64,000 bases of DNA, from positions 7,113,001 to 7,177,000 of the forward strand of contig NC_134031.1 in NCBI RefSeq assembly GCF_964204645.1. The letters are read 5' to 3'. The translations under genes and the position numbers were made by a program. The DNA comes from Tubulanus polymorphus (lineage: Eukaryota > Nemertea > Palaeonemertea > Tubulaniformes > Tubulanidae). The notes beneath the pieces were generated by a model. It worked only from the letters and a program-made list of their open reading frames with translations, had not been told where the DNA came from and made no database searches. Below are positions 1 to 11,616 of this stretch, piece by piece. How positions within the stretch are numbered: position 1 is the stretch's first letter; the number at the start of each line of letters is the position of its first letter.

Positions 1-3000
1 ATAGTATTCGCAAATAAACCAGATCCACACACTCCTACCGAGGGTGCGTTCGTCCGAAAAATCAGAAAATGCCTGATCCTTCGAAATTTCTTTTACGTTC
101 ATCGTGCAATAAGCTCGGTGAAAAATGGCCGTCTTACGTTCCTTTGTCCAACAGACGATTTTCTAAAAATATACAAAGGACCAATATTAGCTAGAGCCCT
201 TAATTTTTTTGGGTGACTTTTGAAGAGAACAAGGTCGACCGAAACGGAGATTGCAATATAATCGCACCAAAAGTAATTGATGTTACACATATAAAATACG
301 TATCTTCGGCAAAGAGATACCAAGTATAACACTGTTTCAGTATTGAAGTGGTCTAGTTATGAGACACGTATATAGTCCCCTGTGTTATGCTGATAATGTG
401 CAGTTTCCATTTATATCGCCCTTTTAATGCCGCTTGTTTTTTCGCTCTTACAGAAATAGTTCGTGCGTTTACCCATGTAATTAATCAGGGCTGGGCGATG
501 TACTGGGGTACGTCTAGGTGGAGTCCCATGGAGATCATGGTAAGTAGTAGTAGGCCGCTCACCACTTCGGATACGATATCTAACAGTCGTTTCTTGCGTA
601 TGTTTTCGTGCGGCAAACTAAGAATTTCATTAAACAATCTTGTGAAGTTCAGGTAGTGTATTCCTCGATTTTATTGGTGCCATCCTAATACCCTTGAATT
701 AAAAGAACTTGTGCAGGAATTCCAAGAAACTTTATTTCAATTTCATTTTTATTTAGGGAAGCCGCCCTTACGTTTTTTCATGTTAATTTCGCATGTTTGT
801 TACAATCAAACTACAGAAACAAATTTGAACTTTGTTACTTATGAAAACAAGATATTAGGTTTCAAATTGATGCAAATTTGTCTGGAACGTGTAAAATTGA
901 TTAATTGGTATCAGTAAACTACATTCATATCGCGAAAGCAATATCTGACCTGACGGAAAATAAATAAAACGCACGATTGTGCAATCGTGTTCCGGAATTT
1001 TCTTCCATTTGGTCTCATCTGGACCGTCCTCCCATGTGCAGGGATTTAGTGAAATTGCTGCCATGAGTACCCTTATAACGATACAATATGTACTAATTTT
1101 TGACTCCGTAAAAACCGTTACAATAATGCTTTTTATTACGTTGATAACTACTAAGCGTTATTCAAGGGGTTCTGTGTGAGTCGATGTGCACTACGTCATC
1201 AATATTGGCGTTTCAAAATAACGAATTACAATTGCGAATTTGTTTATTAAATTTTGGCATTTATTTTGTAATTGAATATATTTCAAAACTTATTTCAATT
1301 TTGAGAAATTTTAGTAATTATTTTTGAGAGGATGTGCACTACGTCATCAATATTGGGGCTAGATCAGTTGTTCATCCATTCAATTCAATTCAATTATTCA
1401 AATTCAAAATAACTTTATTGATCCTTTATATTGTGTTATTCATATCATATCATTTATTTTCTCGACAACAGTAATTAAGCAATGTATAATATCTGTTATT
1501 TTTCCAACCGTCAATAAACTTTCATGTTAGTTTTCTTGTCTCAATATAGGAAGCATACTCGGTAGCTCGTCAGTTTAATCTAATTCCGCCAGTCGCCGAA
1601 CAAGCTGAATATCACCTCTTCCAACGAGAAAAAGTCGAAATACAAATGCCTGAACTATATTCCAAAATAGGTCAGTATTTATCCGTTGTTGTGCCATCTA
1701 TTGTACGCACGTAGAACTAATTAACTTTTCATTAGATTTTTCTCATTCCTCGGAATCATTTCATTTCGAAAGTTATTTTCCATAGCATGGGTTGATTTAA
1801 GTTATCAAAAAGGTTTTTGATCTATCAATTGTGTACTTATATATATATATTTGTACATGTATAAAAAGATATCGTTATAATACTTTGTATGTATGCAGAG
1901 AATACGTCTTGGCAAAATCGATCGTCAATAAAGTATATATTTCAAGACATTACAGTATGAACTTTGTGAAGGTTTGGATATTTGAATAAGCTGATACAGG
2001 AGAGACAGGAAAATCCAGCAATTTACTTTGTTGATTTAGTACATTCACGAAAAACACAACCTTCACTTATTTTCTAATTTCGATTAATTCTAAATTATAT
2101 CGTTGAATATCAATATTTATCATCGTCATTTAATCGATATATTGTATGGTAGTCAAGGAGACGAGTTTTTTGTCAGTGCTTTTAATTTGCTATGTAAAAT
2201 GAACTCTAACCAAACTGTTTCTCTGTTGATGTGGTCTTTCACCAATAGATGGCAGTATCACGCCGAGTAACGTTCGCCACAGTAAGTGTGCCGGAATCTC
2301 GTTGTCAATGGCGACTGTGTCCACGGATACAGGGCCGACTTCAGATGTCACGGTGTCTATTGATAAAATGTCTAGGCAACAAACCTAATCTTATTATCAA
2401 TTGTGTAAAGTCAGATTTTCCGTAAAGATCGAAAACAATCGAAATCTCATGCATTTTTTTTCACTCGATTCCGTTCTACCTGTTCCAGATTCCATTATCA
2501 TTTCTATTCAAATCCTACGCATGCGTTTTTTCTTTCTATTTCGTCCTGTAGTCTATAGATTAATCATTAATTGTTGTTCGTTTCTATCCGTACGAACGAA
2601 AAATACAAAATAAAGAAAAAAGTATTCAAAATTCTTTGCGCAAGGCTCGACGTTATGTTCGTCTCGGGCACACATGAATTGTTCAACGTGATTTTGAGTT
2701 CTCTATCACTTTGAGCCGACGTACGCTGCACTATTCATTTATCTATTGCGCCGCCATCTTTCTTCCACCATCGTCTCCTTTCTTCTTTTCGGTTGACGTT
2801 TTTAGTTTAGATATTTTGTGCAACTAATTATTTCTACCATAACGAATTTCTACTCCCAACGTTTTTTTTTTGAAAAAAATAATTTCATTTCAATTTTCGT
2901 AGATGTGGAAGATATTTCTCACACAAGTGTTTATATAACTACTTCCGTAAAAGAAAACCAAAAAAAATCTGATTTTACCTGTCGTTGCCTAGCGATTTAG

Positions 3001-6000
3001 TTTACGTCAGTAGACACTGGTTTGCATGACAACGGGTATCTAATCCGTTTCCACGGCAACTTGGAACGGATGCGTATACCGTGTTGTAAAAAAGTGTATT
3101 GATGTTTTGTGTGAGAAATATTGTATCCACCCTTTGTAAATGTGTGTGTGTGTCGTGCGTAATACATCTCCTTTATTTAACCCGACCTAAATCGAAACAA
3201 CTAACAATATTCGTTCTAACTTCCGTATTCGTTCATACTGGTATGTGTTCTGCGAACGGAGGGTTTTGAAAGCAATATCGATGCGATATAGCTTATTTCT
3301 AACCGCACAGTCCCCTTTAATCCATAAGAACGGTATTTATATTGGATATTTGTTGGGTTATTTTTAGTATGATTCCAGGGAGGGTGGTTCAGTAGTGTAT
3401 GCAGCATGTAACTAACAGATTTTCGAAGAACATATTCGAAAGAAAAAGGGCACAAAAGGAATCCATCTTATCGGCTTCTGTAATTATCAGTAGTCAGCTG
3501 GTTTATATAGTGAGCTAAACGACCTATAGGTGGCATTGTTTTAGTGTATGATACTTGTGATCGATGTAAACGGCTTTATAGTGACCCCTGACAAAAACAG
3601 TTCATGTCTCCTCCTGTCCTTTTGCTTTCACATAATACAGCCTTTTTGCAATCTTGAAGCACCCCGAATCAATGGCGAATGTGTCACTTGAGCGCTTTGT
3701 AAGTGAAAATTGAACCAGCGTTGCGGTTCATGCGATTTTCATTGAAGCACGGAGCAGTGCCGTGGCATGGCCATTTTCGGCTTCGGTTGAAATAATGGGA
3801 ATTATCGTTTCGAATAAGTGGCAACTAACAACTCTCTGAGATAAACTGTAATGGTTTATTTAATAAAACAATGGCTACGATAATATAAATATAAACTCTG
3901 GCTACGACGGCGCTTTGGGGACATATTAATCAACAATAGTCTCTCTAATCCAACCTCTAAAAGAATTCTTTTAAAAACTTCAGAAAATTATGCCGTTCAA
4001 TCTCAAGTCGATTTGTTGTCTTGCTTTCAAAAGTTGCAGAAAATCATTCTATACCACGAGCTATCTCTATATCGCCAGATGGTGTGCACAACCGTCAGGA
4101 CACAATAATAGTCACCAGAGGTGCGGCCTGGGTTCGAATCCTATAGCCTTTTACATAAAACAATATCGGCAAATCATGTCCCCGATAAACTCAGATTCAA
4201 CTCAGAATCGTCATTCATAGAATTTTAGATATTATGGATAGATCTCGATTGAATTTAAGAAGAATTCCGGCATCGTTGTCCAAACACAAATTCAGTTGCC
4301 TCGATGGTTGATTTTCGCTTGCCACAGTTAACTCCGGAGTCCTCATCGCGCCGTCGTATAAAAAACCTGATAATAAACTTACTGATTACAAATTTGTCGA
4401 TAAATGAATAATCGATCAATTTACTGACGTTTACGAATCAATCGGGTATTTTTTATGATTTATATATCTTAGATCGTTAAATGTGCTTTTAGGTATTGGA
4501 ACCATGACATGGTCACCATTAGCTTGCGGTATTCTAACTGGTAAATACGACGATGGTATTCCCATATACTCCAGGGCTGCGCTCAAGGTAAGCCATGTTT
4601 AATGGCGTGTAGCTCATTAAAAATAAATGATAGGAAATTCAATACATGTCTCTGGAAAAATGATCGAACGGTTGATCAGTGGAGAACGGTTCACTAAATG
4701 CTTTTTTTCGAAATCAGAAAACAAAAAAAAATTGATATCTTGTTTCCCATTTCTGATGAGTTTTAAAGTTGACCCGGCCGGACGCCTATCTCTGTACATT
4801 ACTCGTTATCAAATCTTGATCACGCTAACCATAACGGACCCTGCAGCTATAGAAGTAAACGGATTACAAATATTTCATTGCAGTTTACTAAAAGACCCGG
4901 CCGATTAGGAGAAACAATGTATCATTTTATTCTTAGCCTAACTTGAATGTTCATTTATCTGAAATTTAAAAAGTTCGAGTCTAAGAATTCAAGTCGTATT
5001 GGGGAAAAGAGAACCGATTACGCAATGGATATTTCGTTGGAGGAAAATGTTTTTGCACGTTGTAGGGTTATGGTTGGTTAAAAGACAAAATATTGAACGA
5101 AGAAGGTAGACGACAACAAGCGAAACTGAGAGAAGTGGCGCTGATTGCAGATCGGTTGGGCTGTTCAATGTCACAACTTGCCATAGGTATTAAGACATGG
5201 AATTCATTCTCATTATTCATGGGGAGCCCCCGCTGACCATAAGCTATGCATCTTCCAGTGGCAAATCCAGTGGAGAATGTCATCTTGAAAAGCCCCTTTG
5301 AATTTGCTCTTTATCATTTTGTTTTTTTTAATCATTTAATAATCTGTATTTGATGCACTTCTACTGGGGCTTGTATAGGTAATTGACGGCCAAGTTGTGG
5401 AGCGGTGTGGGCTAGTGGTATGGGCGCTCGACTGTGCGAGAAACCAGGTCGTGGGTTCGAATCCCGTACATTATCGTAGTGTCCCCGGGCAGGCACTCAT
5501 CCTCATTGCCTCTCTTCACAAAGGGGTATAGTTGGTACCTGGCCTAATAGATTATTTCTGAGCGCCTAGCAGCTGCTCGGGTGTTACTTCTCCCCAGGGA
5601 GAGATGACTGATATTTGAGTTAACTGCTGGGGGTGATAATACCAATTTAATGGAAAGCGCCTTCGAACATTGTATCGCAGTGTGGAAATGGCGCTATATA
5701 GAAATTGAATAACTATTACTATATCAAGTTTATGTATAATTTCAGCTTGGTGTTTAAAAAATGATAACGTACATTGCGTTCTGTTAGGAGCTTCTTCCGT
5801 AGATCAGTTGTATGAGAACATGCAGGCTTTACAGGTGAGTTAGTATACCTGATAATGTACACACTACTTCCCTTCCCGTTTATTCTCTTTCTACCCCGCG
5901 TCCCTTCGCCAAATCCATCGCAATTCCCTTGATAGGAGCTGGACGAATTCGCCAGAGATCTGTAATTTTCACCATTCCGTTCAAATGATAATTTGTTGTA

Positions 6001-9000
6001 AAATATTCTGGTCAAGAAACGTCAGCATTCTGTATATCGTTCCCACGGTTTCGTCGCGGAGGATGATAGTCCATATTTCAGGAGCCGCCAGCAAGTACCG
6101 CAATTTGAGATTATATACTCGACTCTTCGGGTCAAACTATTTGACACGAATTTTGACTGCGGAGTCTAATTCGATCGAGAATAATGGGACTGCTGTCGAG
6201 AAGTATTCATCATGCATCCTCTTTTAAGTAGTTGTCTTAAACTGAATTCGCAATCTTGTTTTGACAGGTTATTCAACTGTTATATTTTTTATTCAAATGC
6301 ATCGTATCTATCGGAATTATGTCATATGCAATTTCGTTTATTATCGAAACACTTTGTTATATTTATATTGCCTTTCACTGTCGAAATTTCCTCTCCATTA
6401 CATCGAGAATTTTTGAAAAAGGTCAATAACCTCTATGCGTATCAGTCAATTATTTGGAAGATAGATATTCTGTTTAGCAATATTTACTTCGACACTTCGA
6501 TGAGACCAGACGAAGGTTAGGATCCAGTTAGTCACTTACTTAACCATTCCTTTCCAGCATGGCTTTTATTTCTGCTTTACCTCACCGTATCATAAGCTTT
6601 TCATGCGTTCAACTGAAGTTCGAAAATAGATATTCTTCGGATTCAGTCATTCGAATCGAAATTAATATTTGGTGAAAACGTATCTTCGTGTATTTTCATG
6701 AGTAATTACTATAGAAATACACGAAGATATGTAATATGTATTTTTGCCGTGTATTCGCCTAATTTTAATTCATATGTTTGGGAGGTTATTCGTTTACGAA
6801 AAAGTTGAACATGTTTAAAATCGAAGAAGAGCAGCAGATTTTCAAGTTTGAATACCTGAGGTGATAGAGTTTATGCATCTCGTCTAAAGGATGTAAATCA
6901 TATGACAATATCTGAAAGGCTTCTCTCGACAGATTGCAGTACACTTGACTATTTTACGGTTGTATACAGTAGTATCTGCAGAAACGATAAGGGGCCTCGA
7001 GTTTGCAGGTGCCATTATGTCGACATATCGCAATATATCGCTTCAAGTCAATATGAATATGTCGACATATCGTGACCTTTTGACCTTTTCGCCCATTTCC
7101 CACGTGGCAATTCGTCATTTGACGACACGTCGAAATGGAAGACGGAGACGCCAGAAATAGGAAAAAAGAAAACGAAATATGTCGTCCAAACGTCACGATA
7201 TGTCGACATATCAGTTTGACTTGATGCGATACAATGCGATATGTCGACATAAATATGGCGACCTTTTGAATTGGAACGCGACAACTCGAGGCCCTTTACG
7301 CGCTTCCGTAAGTATCTGCTGCTCTTTTAAATATGAAGTAAAAAAGCCTTTTTAGCACAGGTTTTTATAATTGATGGCGATGGATTTTATTGTTTGTTTA
7401 CTGCAGATAGTTCCTAAACTCAGTAAAGATATACTCGTATATATGGACTCATTATTGGATAACAAACCATCTCGAAAAAGACCTGTGTCATTATTACAAC
7501 ATATGCAATCGGCAGGGTTTGTAATATTATTTACTGATTGGTTAGTGGTTATAACCTATGTGTGATACCATTTTTGGGACCTCACTGTGTCTAAGGGTTG
7601 CCACAGCGGTTGTCATGACCATGCCAGGTGCAACAACGAATACAAAGTATTTGCAAAATCATATTCATCTATACAATACTGTTTCGATATAGCATAACGT
7701 ACATCTGAGATTGCAAATAGTAAGTTGTCCCATTATATTTCTAATGAGTTCTTAGTCAGTGATGGTCCTAATATGGAATGCTGGTATCAAATTTAGGCGG
7801 CACCCTTAATAGCCAGATTGTTTGAGATGACCTAGAGTAACATATTCCCGTAACAATAGCTTGTATGGTAGTTCTAACCGTGATTAATATTCATTGACTT
7901 GATATGAAAAACCTGTTAGTTACATATTCATACGCCCAGAAATATTATGATAGTTGTATTACTCATTTATTTTAAACAACTACCGTATCTTGTCAGAACC
8001 CTTCAAAATCTCTCGAGTTACCGCATTTCGATTATGAACCACCAAAAAGCATGTAAATAATCGATGGAATCTCTCCATTCTTCCCTCTTCGGAATGACGA
8101 CTGAATTTTCTCAAGTTGTGTTGAGCATATATTTAAATTCCACCGTTAGCCTGTAGAATATTTATCCTCCTGCTATTTACCTCGCTATATTATCTTGTTT
8201 ACTCTGTTGCAATTGTCCAAACAAAGCTGCAGTTTTAGATTTAGGATTGCTGATAGTTTTATACATACTTCATATTACAAAATAACCTACAGAATTATGT
8301 AACTTACGAACAATAAGTATCGAAAGATATTAAAAGAAATTTATTCCAATTTAATACATTGTAATCATTTATACTTTAAGAAGTAACAACTAACTTCATA
8401 GACGTGATTGGGCAAGGGTCGCTCAAATTTAAGCATGCATCCAGCTTAGAATAATTCTGATTTCAGAGCTATTTGAGCCACCCGGTCCATCGGTTTGATG
8501 ATAACAATTTGATATTTTCAAGCACCACACTCTTCATGTTGCCATGTTCACGCCATAGTTGACTTTTAGAGATAATGTTTATTTTTAAAGGACTGTAACA
8601 ACTACTGTAACTAGTAAATCAACTCCGAAGCCAAAACCTTTAACGTTTGAGGAAATATTTGGGACTGCAATCCGGACTTAAGTGTAAGATATGTCATGCT
8701 TTCTAATGTATGCGTGTGTCACTCAGTTCCCGGAATACTTGTATGGCGATCCCTTTATTTATCAAAGGTCTCCATTCCAAAGGTAACCTCCTGTCTCTCA
8801 AAAACACGATAATTTGACCCAGGTATTCATCATCAAAGAAAGATGAAATAGATATTCTTGAACGACACTTCGGCAGTGGTAAGAAGAGACGACCGGAAAT
8901 GACCTTGGAATGGCGGCTGTTTCGAGTTCAATTTGCGCATGTGCAATTCTGGCATGTTATTAACAATTTATTGATGACAAAAAGAAACGTGTACATATGT

Positions 9001-11522
9001 ACATATATTATTTGAATACTGATTTTTGCAGATAGAGTTGATAAATAATATATAGTCTCTGTTCAATACAGACTTTTATTATAATTCATGGTTTATTAGA
9101 TGAATTTATAATGATATGTAAAAGATAATTACACTGATCGATCGAATCTACAATAAACTGTCTAAACCCTTTGAGATACAGACGTACAATTTTGATTAAT
9201 ATATTTTTGAAATTTTTTGAAACTTTTTGGAAATTTTTTAAAAATAATGTCCAAGGAAAATGATTATGACAGCAACTTCTTCGCGCCTCTAGTTAAATGC
9301 TGAAATCTTGATTGTATGTCCGTTATTCGAGTAAGGGTATAGGGATTTGAATTCGACAAGCTGAAACTGGTTTAGTTGATTTGATACTAATTTCCCATGT
9401 ATTTCATGATATATAGCGATATTGATATGCCACCAGTAGAACCACCTGAAACGAGTGGCGCCACCAACGGTATTTTGGCCAAAATATTCTTCCAATGCAT
9501 CAGGTATATTATAAAACGCACCAGTTTTTTTGCACCTTTAAAACCAACAACCCGCATGGCATCTGGTTATTTCATTTCACCGTCGTGTCTATGTCTGTGG
9601 AGGGCGAAGTCCTAACCCTTGATTTGATTGCCTAATTATTTGTTTTACCGCGACTTACATAAACATGTAAGTTACACACCGAGTCTACTAAACCAGTTCA
9701 GCTAATACGTATGCTAATTTTGTGATTCGTCTGTCCTCCAATTATGAATATATTTGAAATCTATTACAAATACGGATGTGCTGTATATATTGGGACATAT
9801 GTCAAACGCTTCCTGGTGGAATTTTGAATTCCTATTAATCTGCTACAATGGGATTCAAGATTTGTTCAAGTAAATAATAGCGCAATTTCCGCCAAACCGT
9901 TTTCCATAACGACACAATTATTTTGATAGAAAGTATAACGGTAATTATTTCACGTTTCAAACGTTTCTGCAATATTCATAGTTTCCTAACGATACGCACA
10001 TCATAATCCTTTGAAATCCAGCTGACATAGAATAAGCTCCCCTCTTTACACCCCAACCCGATATGAGCTTCATTTCGTTCTATCTCAGTCCAGCTACTTT
10101 TCTCGTTTTCTATCTCCGTTGTTGAATTGAAAGAACCAGTTGACGTTTAAAGAGTGTTTCCCCTGAATGTAATCAACTAATTGATATATGGTGATTTTCT
10201 ATATATGTTATACTGAACTAATACAGTTCGAAGGGACATCCCTATACTCCCATCGCAATGATATTTGATTGATGGTTTGATAGCGGACTAAAATGCAGTT
10301 ATCATTCTACGCGCAGTCTGGGTCCACCCTCGCGGACCTTCACGATTAGGGAATAGTCTAACCATTTTTTATCACACAGGCTTTCTATCACATTGTGTTA
10401 TAAGGACTTTACCTGAGACAGTTCTTTGATTGAAAATAAGCTAGCAGTAAAAACCTAGATGTTAAACCACATCACGCCTTTTGAAAATCGTGATCGACCT
10501 CAGGCTATACCCGAGAAGTCCCAGGCTGTTGATTGATACCTGCATTTAAATCTGAAGAGAGAATCATTCAAACCACACGCAATATTCGGCTATTACGACG
10601 ATATGATTTATCATGCGCAACTGCTTATTTTGTCGTTATAAACAGTTCGGGTCTAATCTACGTATATCTGTCTATGGTAAACGAAGCTTCGTTGGTGAGT
10701 TTGCTGTTTTTGTTCCTTGGATTTGTGTGATGAAAGAAGGAACACATTTTTTTCCACCTAACATTCATAATTCGTGCGTGGAGAATAACTGTTCCTTGGT
10801 TTGTAAAAGAAGGAACTTTTGATCACGTGAAAAGACCATTGACTTATTGAGTTTTAACAATCGGATCGATCCGTTGGCGAATCAAGAACAGCTGATCTAA
10901 TTTTTTTTTTGTTCTCGATGATGCATTTTTCTTGAATGTTTTTATTTTACGGGAAACATTCGTAGCAAAAGTTTCCTAATTTTCATTATATACAACGTTT
11001 GTTCTTGTGTATTTTCGCGAGATGCAGTCACTTTCAATACCCAAACAACTGTAAACAAAAACGATTTGAAATTCTGCAATTTCACACAATGTAGGTGCTT
11101 TTACGAATAGATGACGCATAGAGAATAATCACGCATAGATGATGCAAGTGCTTGGCGTTCAAATTACGTCACCAAGCCGTACGTGTAAAGTAGGAAAACT
11201 GCAAAGCATTGTCTCCTGCATTGGCGCATGACGCATGCTGAAAATATATGTCATGTTATAAGTAAATTAGAAAGAATCTACAAAAGCGATCGCCTGATGA
11301 TACGCGATGCAAAAAAGATTCGTTTCTGTTATTCAAAACCGTTTAAAGCGTACGAATTTCAAATGTCAATCTCTGATGTGTTCCTTTCGTTCTGTTACAT
11401 TTACACGCTATGTCTGCTTTATTTTTCAGTACGTCCCAAAGTTGACACCGACGCTTATGGTTGAAATTGATAAATTACTTGGCAACAAACCAGTGATCAG
11501 AAGAGAACCACCGACCAGGTGA
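1..11522 (+). CDS. KCNAB: Voltage-gated K+ channel beta subunit (Kv-beta, aldo-keto reductase fold), 3' half
   Basis: Cytoplasmic Kv-beta subunits form a tetramer below Kv1 (Shaker) channels, bind NADP(H) and modulate inactivation and trafficking. Exons read here: 1-43, 454-539, 1550-1670, 4493-4587, 5066-5186, 5746-5834, then one of two terminal exons (7407-7565 or 11430-11522). All have AG/GT borders and compatible phases. With the distal terminal exon they give 215 residues in frame. The translation follows vertebrate KCNAB2 almost without gaps: [83 protein letters not shown] and [13 protein letters not shown]. The NADP-contacting residues of the family are present (S-R of GTSRW, the Gln of EQAEY, the W-S-P-L-A-C run, K and R of GKY...SRA, and G-S-Q-E-N of the last motif). 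The catalytic Asp/Tyr/Lys exons and the N-terminus lie left of the window. Confidence 0.95.
1098..1374 (+). repeat. Interspersed repeat with internal direct repeats (copy A)
   Basis: This copy matches an inverted copy at about 22515-22806. Shared landmarks in order are AAACCGTTACAATAAT, GGTTCTGTGTGAGTCG, TGTGCACTACGTCATC, GGCGTTTCAAAATAAC, TTTTGGCATTTATTTTG, then a second TGCACTACGTCAT. The 25-base core occurs at 1183-1209 and again at 1331-1356. No coding capacity is seen; it sits in a KCNAB intron and is probably a non-autonomous transposon. Confidence 0.7.
1376..1466 (-). repeat. 3' tail of a non-LTR retrotransposon or SINE
   Basis: Read on the minus strand this is an ATCAT microsatellite, then AATAAAGTTATTTTGAATTTG, then a TTGAA-type tract. 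Such AATAAA plus short-period tails terminate many non-LTR elements. Similar tails occur at about 32105-32150 and 53300-53345. Confidence 0.45.
2249..2281 (+). CDS. KCNAB: Candidate 33-nt cassette microexon of KCNAB
   Basis: Between the exons ending at 1670 and starting at 4493 there is an acceptor (caatag, preceded by a T-rich stretch) and, 33 bases on, a perfect donor (A/gtaagt). Both junctions are phase 1, so inclusion keeps the frame. It would insert about 11 residues ([11 protein letters not shown]) between PELYSKI and [12 protein letters not shown], at the start of the strand that carries NADP contacts. If the donor is skipped, the frame stays open for about 36 more codons to a TAA at about 2386. 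That would be a truncating alternative end. The insertion is not in the vertebrate proteins I know. It may be tissue-specific or not used. Confidence 0.45.
4734..4923 (+). mobile_element. MITE, GATACCTTGTTTCTC family, copy 1
   Basis: The ends are GATATCTTGTTTCCC and the inverted GGAGAAACAATGTATC. The interior shares ACCATAACGGACC, CATTGCAGTTTAC and CCGGCCGATTAGGAGA with the copy at 21807-21987. It lies in the KCNAB intron just after the exon ending at 4587. No coding capacity. Confidence 0.7.
5396..5720 (+). mobile_element. tRNA-derived SINE
   Basis: The head is tRNA-like, with an A-box-like GGGCTAGTGGTATGG (about 5409-5423) and a perfect B box GGTTCGAATCC (5454-5464). It is followed by a tRNA-unrelated body and a tail with GGAAATGGCGCTATATAGAA before an A/T-rich end. 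The element lies in the KCNAB intron, ending about 25 bases before the exon at 5746, so it contributes to that acceptor region. Confidence 0.8.
6989..7300 (+). mobile_element. MITE with terminal GGGCCTCGAGTT repeats and ATATGTCGACATAT palindromes
   Basis: GGGCCTCGAGTT at 6992-7003 is answered by AACTCGAGGCCC at 7283-7294. Inside, the palindrome TATGTCGACATA occurs four times (about 7017, 7061, 7199, 7240), and two longer arms carry TCGTGACC and GGTCACGA type complements. AGTATCTGC occurs just outside both ends (6970 and 7310), which may be a target duplication. The overlapping ORFs on both strands here are products of the palindrome. Confidence 0.75.
7407..7565 (+). CDS. KCNAB: KCNAB alternative terminal exon 1 (proximal)
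   Basis: Starts after the acceptor ctgcag in phase 0, directly compatible with the exon ending at 5834. It encodes [21 protein letters not shown] followed by a basic stretch and about 27 extra residues, ending at TGA 7563-7565. The first 21 residues align with vertebrate [22 protein letters not shown], so this is a genuine KCNAB C-terminal exon rather than a random ORF. Its tail ([11 protein letters not shown] and on) differs from the usual short YSKKDYRS-type end. No AATAAA is seen close behind its stop; the nearest one noticed is at about 9152. A further splice from within this exon is therefore possible. Confidence 0.75.
   Translation: MVPKLSKDILVYMDSLLDNKPSRKRPVSLLQHMQSAGFVILFTDWLVVITYV
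8591..8681 (+). CDS. Possible additional 3' exon of the proximal KCNAB isoform
   Basis: After tttttaaag there is an open frame of about 29 codons, rich in Thr/Lys/Pro, containing [18 protein letters not shown] and ending at TAA 8679-8681. It needs two bases from an upstream exon. Two weak donors in the proximal terminal exon (around 7516, gtttgt, and around 7542, gttagt) both leave that phase. An AATAAA lies about 470 bases downstream (9152). No homology is recognised, so this may be chance. Confidence 0.2.
11430..11522 (+). CDS. KCNAB: KCNAB alternative terminal exon 2 (distal)
   Basis: Follows the acceptor atttttcag in phase 0, the same phase as the proximal copy. It encodes [21 protein letters not shown], then a short basic tail VIRREPPTR and TGA. 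Length and ending match the usual Kv-beta C-terminus better than the proximal copy does. The two exons align over about 21 residues and are evidently a tandem duplication used mutually exclusively as last exons. Confidence 0.85.
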   Translation, partial: YVPKLTPTLMVEIDKLLGNKPVIRREPPTR

Positions 11523-11610
11523 CTAGCACCGGAACCGACCTGTAGTGCTTACGGAGGCATGCGTCCCCCGCCCGCTCAGGGAGGAGCTGGGCAAGCTGCA
11601 TGTTTAATCC

Positions 11611-11616
11611 AATAAA
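11611..11616 (+). terminator. Polyadenylation signal of KCNAB
   Basis: AATAAA lies about 90 bases after the distal stop codon. It is the nearest canonical poly(A) hexamer and would give a short 3' UTR. Confidence 0.5.

Noticed and set aside
4131-4141. Isolated B-box-like GGTTCGAATCC
   Set aside because: No matching A box or tRNA fold upstream. Possibly an old SINE scrap, too weak to annotate.
6945-7284. Overlapping ORFs on both strands with similar peptides (MSTYRD)
   Set aside because: They come from the palindromic MITE; both strands encode the same text because the DNA is an inverted repeat.
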